Part shown: one piece after another, positions 1-7,683 of the stretch
Numbering within the stretch: the first letter of the stretch is position 1
Layout of the letters: every line of letters starts with the position of its first letter
Origin: Acidobacteriota bacterium
GTDB taxonomy: Bacteria > Acidobacteriota > Vicinamibacteria > Vicinamibacterales > 2-12-FULL-66-21
Reading direction: 5' to 3'
DNA: 10,941 bases
Assembly: GCA_013694845.1 (NCBI GenBank)
Contig: JACDBQ010000137.1
Span: 1-10,941 of the forward strand
Notes under the pieces: model-generated
Databases searched by the model: none
The model's input: only the letters and a program-made list of their open reading frames with translations
Told to the model about the DNA's origin: nothing
Translations under genes and position numbers: made by a program

Positions 1-2092
1 CCTGTCAATCCAGTCCAAATCCTACGTGGTGCGTGCGGACACGATTGTCCGGACACGAGCAGTTGGGTGGTGGAGGTCCGGGACGGCACAGCGGAGCGAC
101 TGTCCGGCGACCCGGCACACCCGTTCACTCGCGGCACGCTGTGCGCCAAGGTGAATCACTATCTCGAGCGCGTGTACCATCCCGACCGCGTGTTGCACCC
201 GTTGAAGCGGGCAGGGCGCAAGGGCGAGGGGCGGTTCGTTCGCGTGAGCTGGGACGAGGCGCTGGCCGACATTGCGTCACGGTGGCACGCCATGGCGGCG
301 GAATCGGGCGCGGAGGCCATCCTGCCGTACAGCTCCGCAGGGACTCAGGGGCTGATTCAAATGGCCTCGCTCGACCGGCGCTTGTTCGGGTCGATGGGGT
401 GCAGCGGTCTCGATCGCAAGATTTGTGGCGCCGTGGCGGCCGCGGGGTTGTCGGCCACGCTCGGGTGCGGTACGGGGATCGATCCGGAAGCGATCGTCCA
501 CAGCCGGTTCATCGTGCTGTGGGGTACGAACACGATCGTCACGAACCTCCACTTCTGGCCGCTGGTGCGCGAGGCGCAACGTCGCGGGGCAAAGATCGTG
601 GTGGTGGATCCGATCCGGACGCGCACCGCGGAAGCCGCAGACTGGCACCTGCAGATCAAGCCCGCCAGCGATGCCGCTCTGGCGCTGGCGATGACGCACG
701 TGATGATTCGCGACGGCCTGGTGGACCACGACTACGTGTCGCAGCACGCCATCGGGTACGACGCCCTGGCGGACCGCGCACGCCAGTACTCACCCGAGCA
801 GGTGTCACCCACGGTCGGACTGCCGGTCGACGAGATCGAGCGATTCGCCCGCGAATACGCGACCACCCAGCCGTCGCTGCTGCGGCCTCTGATCGGCATG
901 GAGCATCATCGCAATGGCGCGATGCAGCTTCGCACCCTGGCGTGTCTGCCGGTGCTGAGCGGTGCGTGGAAGCACCGGGGAGGCGGCCTGGCACGGTCGA
1001 CCCATGTGCTCCAGTTCGCGGCGCTCGACATGGACCGCGTGTTGATGCCGGACGTGTACCAGCCCGGCGTCCGGGTGCTCAACATGCGCGATCTCGGCAA
1101 CGATCTCTGCAGCCGGGAAATGCAGCCGCCGGTACGGTCGCTGATCGTCTACGGGTCCAATCCGATGGTGTCGATGCCGGACCAGGGCCGGATCCGGGAG
1201 GGGCTCCTGCGCGAGGACCTGTTCACCGTCGTGCACGACCTGTTCGTCACCGATACCGCGCTCTACGCCGACTACGTGCTGCCGGCTACGAGCCAGATCG
1301 AGCCTGGACCTGTCGCCCGCCTGGGGCCATCTCTATCTCGCCTTGAATCGGCCGGCCATTGCGCCGCGCGGGGAATCGGTGGCCAACACCGAATTGTTCC
1401 GACGGCTGGCCCGGGCCTTGGGCCGGACGGACGCGTGGCTGTTCGAAAGCGACGAATCGATGCTGCGAGCGGCGCTTGCGACCGGGCACCCGTGGCTCGA
1501 AGGGATCACGTTCGAGCGTTTGTGGGAACAAGGCTACGCGCGGTTGAACTGCCCGGAGGATTGGCGGCCGTTCGCCAATGGCGGCTTCGCGACCCGGTCG
1601 GGAAAGGCGGAACTTTATTCCGAGCCACTCCACGAGCAGGGGCACGATCCGCTGCCGTGGGCGGGCGAGATCCGGGCCGGCGATGGGCTGCAACTGATCA
1701 CGGGCAAATCGCTGCACTTCCTCAATTCCGGATACAGCAACATGGCGCGTCATCGGCGTCGCGCGGGGGACCTGTTCATCGAGCTCCACCCCGACGACGC
1801 GCGGACACGGCGCGTGGCCACTGGTGATGCGGTGCGCGTGTGGAACGAACGCGGAGAAGTGGACGCCGTGTGCTCGGTCTCGGACCGCGTACGCCCGGGT
1901 GTGGCCTGGATGCCGTTCGGCGGCTTCATCGACGCGAGCGGCACACGACGATCCGTGAACGTGCTCGCCCCGGCGGAGCCGACCGATTGGGGCGGTGGCA
2001 GCGGACTCTATGATGCGTTCGTCGAAGTGGCGCCAGCAGGCGCTGACGCCGTCCGAGAGATCCCGATCAGCGGCCCGCGATCAGAACCATGA
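1..2092 (+). pseudogene. Molybdopterin (DMSO reductase family) oxidoreductase, 5'-partial, frameshifted
   Basis: The frame is open from base 1 and has no credible start before the Fe-S motif, so the start lies off the left edge. Counting residues from base 1: Fe-S motif with C12, C16 and C48, but S20 where the family has the third Cys; 'RGTLCAKVNHYLERVY' follows; C142 in 'DRKICGAV' is the candidate Mo ligand; 'VVVDPIRTRTAEAADWHL' is the cofactor-domain signature. At about 1303 the family pattern E-H-x-D-L-x-x-A-W/Y-G-H breaks. Frame 1 reads on into unrelated sequence, while frame 2 continues as LDLSPAWGHLYLALN, consistent with two missing bases. The second segment ends at 2092 with a normal molydop-binding C-terminus ('LITGKSLHFLNSGYSN', 'PTDWGGGSGLYDAFVEV'). 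The total of about 697 codons matches the family. As read, translation leaves the correct frame and ends at 1827. Members of this family transfer electrons to or from small oxo-substrates; the substrate cannot be told. This is either a pseudogene or a sequencing error. Confidence 0.85.
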
Positions 2093-2225
2093 GCGTTACG
2101 AGGTAACCGGCTCCTACGTAGGTCGCAACCAGCGCCGCCCGCCAGCGGGGACGCAGCTTGCGCCATGCAGCTTCAGGGTGAACTACGCACGCGAGCCAGC
2201 GACCGGCAGCTACCTCCAAGCTCAT
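2067..2225 (-). CDS. Small single-helix membrane protein, 52 aa, hypothetical
   Basis: ATG at 2225-2223 and TGA at 2069-2067 give 52 codons. Residues about 16-31 (VHPEAAWRKLRPRWRA) form a short basic amphipathic stretch, and residues about 31-50 (ALVATYVGAGYLVTLMVLIA) form one clear transmembrane helix ending in GR. The layout, positive stretch then helix, fits an inner-membrane protein with its N-terminus in the cytoplasm. The 3' end overlaps the convergent oxidoreductase gene by 26 nt. No strong ribosome binding site is visible, and an upstream in-frame TGA limits the N-terminus. The hydrophobic pattern would be unlikely by chance, but the ORF is short and the family is not one I can name. 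It sits on the same strand as the two membrane genes upstream of it. Confidence 0.5.
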   Translation of the reverse strand: MSLEVAAGRWLACVVHPEAAWRKLRPRWRAALVATYVGAGYLVTLMVLIAGR

Positions 2226-2393
2226 GGCGTCCGGAGTGGCAATGATCGCGCCACGTCAAGGCTCGGGGATTGTGCTGAAATCGCGCCGCCCAAACGTGAT
2301 AGTCGCCCTGGCGGATACCTCTTGTATCCCTGCCGTTAACATACCCGCGTCCCGGCCGGCGCATGTCCGGATGATGCGGCGAACGTCCGGCGG
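2226..2393. other. Intergenic, 168 nt, no gene seen
   Basis: This gap lies between two minus-strand membrane ORFs. I see no convincing ORF, no hairpin followed by a T-tract, and no clear promoter pair. Confidence 0.4.
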
Positions 2394-2720
2394 TTATCGC
2401 CCCGACGCCTCGATCGCCTTCAGCACGCGCAGCGTGTTGCGCGTCACGTGTGCGCCGAGCACCACCAGCCCGGTCCCGAGAATCGAAGAGCCACCGAAGG
2501 CGGCGACGACGACGACGAGCTGGGTGCGATCCTGGAAGTCGGTCAGGTATAAGATCGCCCCGATCACCAGCGCCTCGACCAGGGCGACCAGGATGATCCC
2601 ACGCACGTAGTTCTTTCGAGCCGCTCGATCTGGTCGAGGGTCGAAGTCCGAATCTGATCGAGCCGTGCACCGGCAGCCGGCTTTGCGCACAAGAGACTTC
2701 GTCAGAGACGGCGTCTGCAT
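2394..2720 (-). CDS. Small two-helix membrane protein, hypothetical, apparent frameshift near the N-terminus
   Basis: The open frame is 108 codons from ATG 2720 to TAA at 2396-2394. Residues from about 38 on look real: NYVRGIILVALVEALVIGAIL is helix 1, a short DFQDRTQ loop follows, then LVVVVAAFGGSSILGTGLVVLGAHV as helix 2, and a short basic tail. The first 35 residues (Cys, Ser and Arg rich) look non-native. A neighbouring frame reads ARLDQIRTSTLDQIERLE just before the join, a good amphipathic helix that would run into EKNYVRG if the T-run at 2614-2616 had one more T (minus strand GAAAAG for GAAAG). I therefore infer a lost base in a homopolymer, by mutation or sequencing. The true start is uncertain; the corrected frame meets a TGA a few codons further up. 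No function is known to me. Confidence 0.6.
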   Translation of the reverse strand: MQTPSLTKSLVRKAGCRCTARSDSDFDPRPDRAARKNYVRGIILVALVEALVIGAILYLTDFQDRTQLVVVVAAFGGSSILGTGLVVLGAHVTRNTLRVLKAIEASGR

Positions 2721-2864
2721 CCGGTGGCCCGGGTGTGGCAGCGGCTGACGAAGCGTGGATCAACACCGTGAGGGGCGATCCAGGCGTGGCAGGTGCGCGC
2801 GGTCCGAAACAACAACATCGCTCAAGATCCGGTCAAAGAGGTCTCGGCGATTGCGAGACGCACG
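2721..2864. other. Intergenic, 144 nt, nothing recognised
   Basis: This gap lies between the prohibitin-like gene and the small two-helix membrane gene, both on the minus strand. I see no terminator with a T-tract and no promoter pair that I would defend. The downstream gene could be read through from the prohibitin-like gene. Confidence 0.35.
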
Positions 2865-3707
2865 CTACTTGTCGGTCGCGTATATCAGCGGCAACCCCGT
2901 CTTCGGGTTGCCAAGGACGATGACCTTCGAATTGGGGCTGCGCGCCAGCTCGATCGTCGCCTCGATGCCCTTCCACTGCAGGAGCTTGTCGCTGATGCCC
3001 TGCGAGACGATGTCCTGGAAGTCTTTGATGCCGGCCGCTTCGGCGCGCTTTCGCTCCGCTTCCTGCTTTTCCTTCTGCAGCACGAACTCCATCCGCTGCG
3101 CCTCCTGCTGCGCCTGCTGCTTCGCCTCGATCGCCTGCTTCAGCGTTTCGGGCAGCTGCAGATCCCTGAGCAGGACGTTCTCCATGAGGATTCCGCGCGG
3201 CTGCACACTTCCACGGAGCTCGTCGAGAATCTGCCGGGCGATCGCTTCCCGGGAATCAGAGTAGAGCGCGCTGGCCGTGTTCGATGCAGTCACGGATCGC
3301 ATCGACGAGCGGAAGTTTGGGATGAGCAGCACGTCCGCGTAGCTTTCGCCGACTTTTTGAAAGACGTCCGCGGCCTGGGCCGGGTCGAGGTGGTAGAGCA
3401 CCGACGCCTCGAGGTCCATCATCAACCCCTCCTTCGACGGCACCAGGGCTCGTTCCTTCACCTCCTGGGTCTTGATGTTCAACTGGTGGACCCGCGCCAC
3501 CGGATTCACCAGGTGTATCCCTTCGCCCATCGTCTGGCCGGTCACCCGACCGAAGAGCGTCACGACCCCTACGTGACCGGTCCGGACACAGGCGACCGAG
3601 TTCGCGGCAGTGACAACCAGCACGACGAACAACAAAAATGCTGCGGCACCTCGCCGAGGGACACGGACACGACCCGAACTGCGTTCGACAATGGTTGAAT
3701 CGGTCAT
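2865..3707 (-). CDS. SPFH/Band 7 (prohibitin-like) membrane protein, 280 aa
   Basis: ATG 3707-3705 is chosen over an upstream in-frame ATG because GGAGG (plus positions 3713-3717) stands 5 nt before it. A short N-terminus is followed by a membrane anchor at residues about 20-41, then an SPFH domain: GHVGVVTLFGRV, 'GEGIHLVNPVARV', 'SKEGLMMDLEASVLYHL', 'IPNFRSSMRSVTA', 'ALYSDSREAIARQI', 'RGILMENVLLRDLQLP'. Residues about 188-225 form a charged coiled coil (Gln, Glu, Lys, Ala rich). The tail 'GISDKLLQWKGIEATIELA' and 'VIVLGNPKTGLPLI' is the prohibitin C-terminal signature. Bacterial prohibitin-like proteins are membrane-bound and form large rings that organise membrane domains; the partner here is unknown, and no NfeD-like gene is adjacent. 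The gene looks intact and full length. It is divergent from the exported protein gene at 3890. Confidence 0.92.
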   Translation of the reverse strand: MTDSTIVERSSGRVRVPRRGAAAFLLFVVLVVTAANSVACVRTGHVGVVTLFGRVTGQTMGEGIHLVNPVARVHQLNIKTQEVKERALVPSKEGLMMDLEASVLYHLDPAQAADVFQKVGESYADVLLIPNFRSSMRSVTASNTASALYSDSREAIARQILDELRGSVQPRGILMENVLLRDLQLPETLKQAIEAKQQAQQEAQRMEFVLQKEKQEAERKRAEAAGIKDFQDIVSQGISDKLLQWKGIEATIELARSPNSKVIVLGNPKTGLPLIYATDK

Positions 3708-3889
3708 CTGATCCTCCGTCCGCGGGCGATGATGCGCAGGGCCCGGCGGCAGCACCAGCATATGGGATCAAGATTTCGAGCAGGTTTCGAGTAATCGCGC
3801 TCGTAAACGACGGGTGGGGCGAGGCTTATGACGCGGCCAACGCGTTTCACCCCGGTGTTATCATCTCCCCCGAATCAGAGGGCAGACAC
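3708..3889. promoter_or_regulatory. Divergent intergenic region with a direct repeat
   Basis: This 182-nt region should hold the promoters of both the minus-strand prohibitin-like gene and the plus-strand exported protein. It contains two copies of TTTCGAG at 3774-3780 and 3785-3791, starting 11 bp apart (about one helical turn), which could be an operator. TATCAT at 3859-3864 resembles a -10 box for the plus-strand gene, but no good -35 lies 17 nt upstream. The repeat is seen directly; the regulatory role is inferred. Confidence 0.3.
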
Positions 3890-4372
3890 ATGGCACATTA
3901 CGCCTTCCCCAGAACCTCAGTATCTCGAGTTGTCATCCCGATCCTTGCGGCACTGTGCCTCATCGCGAGTTCTGCTGCTCGCGGACACGCGACCCAGGGG
4001 AACGCACCGGACAAGCCGTTTGCCGTCGAGTACTACTACAAGGTCAAGTGGGGTCATGCCGACGAATTCCTGCGACTGTACAAGAAGAACCACCACCCCC
4101 TGCTGAAGCAGCAGATGCAGGAGGGCCGAATCGTCGACATGAAGACTGAAGCGCCGTTCTACCACGCTGGCGAGGAGGGTCGGTGGGACTTCAGGGTGAC
4201 GATCGTCTGGAAGAACTCTGTGGTCGCGCACGACGACTACGACGACTCGGCGCACATCAAAAAGCTGTTTCCCGATCAGGAGACCTTCACTCGCGAGGAG
4301 CAGCGGCGATTCGAACTTCTGCTGGCGCATACCGACGTTGCGGTTGTGCCCGTGGATATGACGAAGCCGTAG
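3890..4372 (+). CDS. Exported protein of unknown function, 160 aa
   Basis: ATG 3890 has an AGAGGG purine run about 7 nt upstream and opens a normal signal peptide: MAHYAFPRTSVSR, a hydrophobic core VVIPILAALCLIASSAA, then probable cleavage near GHA-TQG (residues 33-35). The mature part starts FAVEYYYKVKWGHADEFLRLYKKNHHPLLKQ. The alternation of a beta strand (FAVEYYYKV), a helix carrying 'FLRLYKKNHHPLL' and a later strand (WDFRVTIVWKN) resembles a dimeric alpha/beta barrel (EthD/NIPSNAP-like) monomer; that is a fold guess, not an identification. The C-terminal helix holds 'FTREEQRRFELLLAHTDVAV'. The gene looks intact, is periplasmic by prediction, and stands alone: divergent from the prohibitin-like gene and more than 500 nt before the next clear gene. 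Confidence 0.75.
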   Translation: MAHYAFPRTSVSRVVIPILAALCLIASSAARGHATQGNAPDKPFAVEYYYKVKWGHADEFLRLYKKNHHPLLKQQMQEGRIVDMKTEAPFYHAGEEGRWDFRVTIVWKNSVVAHDDYDDSAHIKKLFPDQETFTREEQRRFELLLAHTDVAVVPVDMTKP

Positions 4373-4901
4373 TCCCCACGAACGGTCCGCACCTTGGGCG
4401 GGAGGATCCACGATATCCAGCCTGAACCGCGTTGACGGGACAGCGATGTTCGTGCGCTAAAGCGCCGCATGAAGTTGCCTCCACCCCGATGCTGCTCTGG
4501 GATGTCCCATCGTTTCCCGGCGTGGTCATCCAATGTCAGGCGATCGGTGTCCTGCAGGTCGAACAGAACAGGCTCAGTCGTCAACCCCAGCGCGCATTCG
4601 CAACGACCGGGTTCTCGCCATCCCGGTCGAGGCCAGGCGCGAGCACAACCTGGCGGGCGTCGAGGAGCTGTCGCCACGCCTGCGACAGGAGCCCGAGCAG
4701 TTCGCAATTGTGGCGGGCGCGCTTGAAGGCAAGGACGTTCGAGTGGTCGGGTGGAGAGACGCGGTCACTGCGCTCGAGCTTGTACGGGACAGCGCGGCGC
4801 CCTCGGGATCCAATCTCAGTGTTGCCAGCTCGTTCTGCAGGTCGAATTACCCGAGCGATTTCGTTGTTGCAGGCTTTTTACACGCGGTTGACGCCAACGT
4901 C
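4373..4901. other. Region without a confident gene; coding-like block at about 4590-4810
   Basis: Nothing identifiable fills these 529 nt. Between about 4590 and 4810 the composition is nonetheless coding-like. A plus-strand frame gives DRVLAIPVEARREHNLAGV and then VAGALEGKDVRVVGWRDAV. The codon-aligned minus frame is also open (LAFKRARHNCELLGLLSQAW) until a stop near 4588. Both have G or C in most third positions, so base composition does not choose the strand. The plus frame stays open into the following propeller gene, but that gene's export signal begins only at 4926, so it is unlikely to be an extension. It may be a gene remnant. No repeat, terminator or RNA gene was recognised. Confidence 0.3.
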
Positions 4902-4925
4902 ATGGCCACTCTCGATGCTGGGCGG

Positions 4926-5740
4926 ATGTTCGGATCAAGAGTCGGCGTTGCCCTGATGATCGTTCTGGTTGTGCTGGTCGGCGGACTGGTGGCGCCGCTC
5001 GCGCAGCGTGGTCCGGCTTCGCCGGAGTGGCCGGGCGTCAAAGGGAAAGGAGTAACGCTGCTTCCAAATGGATGGCGCATAGCACCTGCGGGCCGCAGCA
5101 TCGCCGTCGGCGACTTTCCGATGTCGATGGTGCTCTCTGCTGACGGCCGCCATGCGATCGTCAGCAACAACGGCTGGTCGAAGCCGTCGCTGACTATGGT
5201 CGATCTCGCGCAGCAATCGGTAAAGGCGCGTGTGCCCGTGGACCACGCCTGGCTGGGACTGACATGGCACCCCGGGGGCGACCGTTTGTACTCCTCCGGT
5301 GCCGCGGAGAACACCGTCAACGAGTTTCGCTGGTCGAGGGAGCGCTGAGCGGCGGCGACAGGGTGGTCAGCATGCCTCCCGTGCTCCGCGTGCCACCCGG
5401 CACGACGGACCTTGCCGGCACCGGCTTCATCGGCGGGCTTGCGATCGATCGCGGCGGCAGCCGGTTGTATGCGGTCCACGTCCTCGGCCGGGCGATCAGC
5501 CTGATCGACGCCGGCACGCGGATCGTCCGGCGCACGGCCGCCCTCCCCGCCGAGCCCTACACCACCATCCTTTCCCAGGACGACCGGACGGTGTTCGTCT
5601 CGCTCTGGGGTGGTGCCAGGGTGCTTGCGCCTGATGCCGAGACTCTGGCCATCAGGGCAGAAGCGCCGGTAGGCGAGCATCCCAATGCCATGGTCCTGCC
5701 GAAGGACGGGAGGCGCCTGTTCGTCGCCTGTGCTCGGTGA
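4926..5740 (+). pseudogene. YncE-type beta-propeller, N-terminal part of a broken propeller/phosphoesterase gene
   Basis: ATG 4926 starts MFGSRVGVALMIVLVVLVGG, an export signal or anchor (ATG 4902, same frame, is an alternative). Propeller repeats follow: LLPNGWRIAPAGRSIAVGDF, 'PMSMVLSADGRHAIVSNNG', 'HAWLGLTWHPGGDRLYSSGA'. At 5331-5334 the reading breaks. The frame so far ends at a TGA at 5346, while the next frame continues FRW-(V)EGALSGGDRV, as if TGGGTCGAG had lost one G. The second segment (to 5740) keeps propeller repeats: 'GFIGGLAIDRGGSRLYAVHV', 'EPYTTILSQDDRTVFVSLWG', 'EHPNAMVLPKDGRRLFVACA'. It then stops in the middle of a repeat, fused to the phosphoesterase part at about 5729-5733. 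Known relatives are single chains of about 800-900 residues annotated as bifunctional YncE family/alkaline phosphatase family proteins. No product with its full function can come from this locus as read. Confidence 0.82.
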
Positions 5741-6875
5741 CCTCGAGCGTGGCAACGGCGACCCGACCCTCGCCATCTTCGGTGAGGAGGTCACGCCGAA
5801 CGCGCACGCGCTCGCTCGTGATTTCGTGACCCTGGACAACTTCTACGTCGACGCCGAGGTCAGCTACGACGGCCACGCCTTTTCAACCGCTGCGTATGCG
5901 ACCGACGCCATCGAGAAGATGTGGCCCACCAACTATGGACGGCGCGGCGGGGTCTACACGAGCGAAGGCGGATGGGGTGATCGGAACGCCTACGGCAATC
6001 TGTCAGCTCCGGCCGACGGCTACATCTGGGACTTCGCCACCCGTGCAGGTATTTCGGTCCGCAGCTACGGCGAGTTCGCCGAATGGGAGAAAGAGTGGGG
6101 CACCGTAAAGGCGAGGGTGCCCGAACTACAGGGCAAGGTCCATCCCGCGTATCCACCGTACGACCTCGACATTCCCGACGCCCGGCGGGTGGATGTCTGG
6201 CTCGAGGAGTTCCGGCAGTTCGAAAAGGGCGGCGGACTGCCGCGGCTGAATATCATCCGTCTGGGCAACGATCACACCCTGGGCACCCGGCCGGGTGCAC
6301 CGACGCCTCGCGCCATGGTTGCCGAGAACGACGTCGCGCTCGGCCGTCTGCTCGAAGCGATCTCCGGCAGCGTGTTTTGGAAGGAGTCGGCGATCTTCGT
6401 GCTCGAAGACGACGCGCAGAACGGCCCGGATCATGTGGACTCGCACCGCTCGATTGCGCTGGTTGTGAGCCCGTTCACGAAGCGTCGCGCGCTCGACAGC
6501 ACGTTGTACACGACCTCAGGATTGCTTCGGACGATGGAGCTCATTCTCGGACTGCCGCCGATGAGTCAGTACGACGCGGCCGCCACACCGATGTACAACG
6601 CCTTTCAGCCGAAGCCGGATGCGACGCCGTATCGAGGGCTTCCCGCCCGCATCCGATTGGACGAACGGAACGGCGCGGACGCCTGGGGCGCCGCGGCCTC
6701 GATCGCCATGAACTTCGAAGAAGCCGACCTGACGCCGGAGTACGAGCTGAACGAGATCCTGTGGAAGTCGGTCCGCGGTGCGGCGTCGCCGACGCCGCCT
6801 CCGGTGCGCGCCGGCTTCATTCGGGTGATCGAGCCCGGGGACGAGGAGGAGAAGGGCCTTCAGGCGAAGCGGTGA
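5685..6875 (+). pseudogene. Phosphoesterase (PF04185/alkaline phosphatase-like) C-terminal part of the broken gene
   Basis: Family sequence resumes at V5730 with VLGDLERGNGDPTLAIFGEE, then 'TPNAHALARDFVTLDNFYVD', 'EVSYDGHAFSTAAYATD', 'LPRLNIIRLGNDHTLGT', 'SAIFVLEDDAQNGPDHVDSH' (metal-site Glu/Asp and His region) and 'TSGLLRTMELILGLPPMS'. In intact relatives the block just before V5730 is the linker and the ENRTYDQ motif, whose Glu and Asn bind the catalytic metals. That motif is absent here, as are the last propeller blades, roughly 200 codons by family comparison. The C-terminal half is otherwise clean to TGA 6875, with no stop in about 380 codons, so the damage may be recent. Residues encoded between 5685 and 5729 are out-of-frame propeller sequence, not part of this domain. 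There is no obvious ribosome binding site for separate expression. Confidence 0.82.
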
Positions 6876-6908
6876 CCTGCGGGTGCAAGGGGTCGGTTGG
6901 CGTGGCGC

Positions 6909-6920
6909 TAGAATGCGGTC
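6909..6920 (+). promoter_or_regulatory. Candidate -10 box giving a leaderless cupin mRNA
   Basis: TAGAAT at 6909-6914 matches the -10 consensus at five of six bases and ends 6 nt before ATG 6921, the distance expected if transcription starts on the start codon. No Shine-Dalgarno sequence is present. No -35 match lies 17 nt upstream, so this is tentative. Confidence 0.35.
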
Positions 6921-7346
6921 ATGGCTGATCATGCTGAGCGGCACGAGGGGCTCGCCTGGGTTCGTGGGGCGGCCGTTTCACGCGAGTGGAACGGGATCCG
7001 CTACAAGCACGGTCTCTCGGCAAATAGCGTCGGCTCGAAGCAATTGTCCCTGAATGTCGCGGTCGTTCCGCCCGGCGCGGTCGCCTACGCCCATATCCAC
7101 GTCGGTTTCGAGGTCATGCTCTACATCCTCGAAGGACATGTCCGGCACGAGTATGGACCAGGCCTTCGGCACACGGTGGACCATCAGGCCGGCGATTTCA
7201 TTTTCATCGAACCAGGCGTCCCTCACGAGGTCCTCAACCTGAGCCCGACCGACCCCGTGGTGGCCGTGGTCGCGCGGTCCAGCGCCAGTGAGTGGGACGA
7301 GATCATCGAGTATCCGAGCGTCCGCAGACCGAGCGATCCGGACTGA
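6921..7346 (+). CDS. Cupin domain protein, 141 aa
   Basis: This is a single-domain cupin. Motif 1 is AHIHVGFEVMLYILEGHV, with metal-ligand positions H58, H60 and E64. Motif 2 is AGDFIFIEPGVPHEVLNLS, with H102. All four canonical ligands are present, so a metal-binding site is expected. The N-terminus (VRGAAVSREWNGIRYKHGLS) precedes the barrel, and the tail after 'VVAVVARSSASEWDEI' is short and polar. It has no signal peptide, so it is cytoplasmic. Cupins of this size are often of unknown substrate (small-molecule binding, isomerase or dioxygenase), and nothing here narrows it. It begins 45 nt after the broken phosphoesterase, with no terminator between, so either read-through or the weak -10 at 6909 could drive it. 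It looks intact. Confidence 0.9.
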   Translation: MADHAERHEGLAWVRGAAVSREWNGIRYKHGLSANSVGSKQLSLNVAVVPPGAVAYAHIHVGFEVMLYILEGHVRHEYGPGLRHTVDHQAGDFIFIEPGVPHEVLNLSPTDPVVAVVARSSASEWDEIIEYPSVRRPSDPD

Positions 7347-7683
7347 TCGGACGTCGTCAGCACAAGGCGTCGATCGTTCTCCGATTCGCGCAAAACGCAC
7401 CGAGGCCGTCACCGAGCGCGGCGACGCGCTCGCCTATGAAGATTCGCCACACGCGCCCCTCTTGTGGTGCGTTACAATGCGCCTTCTGACGATTTGCAGC
7501 AGCCGGTCGACCTGAGCGCGGAGGCCACGTTCACGCCGTTCGTCGCGTCGCCCTCAGCGGAGGTTGCGAACCATACGTCGACGCCTCGGTGAAAGGACAC
7601 CAGCTTCTTCCGGCGCATTGACACGGGTAGGTAGCGGGATTCAGCACTCATCGCACGTTGGACGTCAACACAGGAGTGTTCTC
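7347..7683. other. Intergenic, 337 nt; short ORF remnant possible, promoter unclear
   Basis: No gene of normal size is present. One frame from GTG at about 7464 reads VRYNAPSDDLQQPVDLSAEA and continues for about 20 more codons to TGA near 7592. It looks protein-like but has no ribosome binding site and no family I recognise; it could be a remnant. TACAAT at 7473 and TTGACA at 7618 each lack a partner element at 17 nt. The region must hold the promoter of the following lectin gene. Confidence 0.3.

Noticed and set aside
33..1346. 437-codon plus-strand frame over the oxidoreductase
   Set aside because: It is Arg, Gly and Pro rich with no family motif and is a shadow of the clear oxidoreductase frame.
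4847..5839. 330-codon minus-strand open frame
   Set aside because: It is antisense to recognisable propeller sequence; high GC keeps such frames open by chance.
7473..7478. TACAAT as a -10 box upstream of the lectin gene
   Set aside because: There is no -35 match 16-18 nt upstream, and it would leave a leader of about 200 nt with no visible structure.
7618..7646. TTGACA as a -35 box for the lectin gene
   Set aside because: The hexamers 16-18 nt downstream (for example TCAGCA) do not resemble a -10 box.
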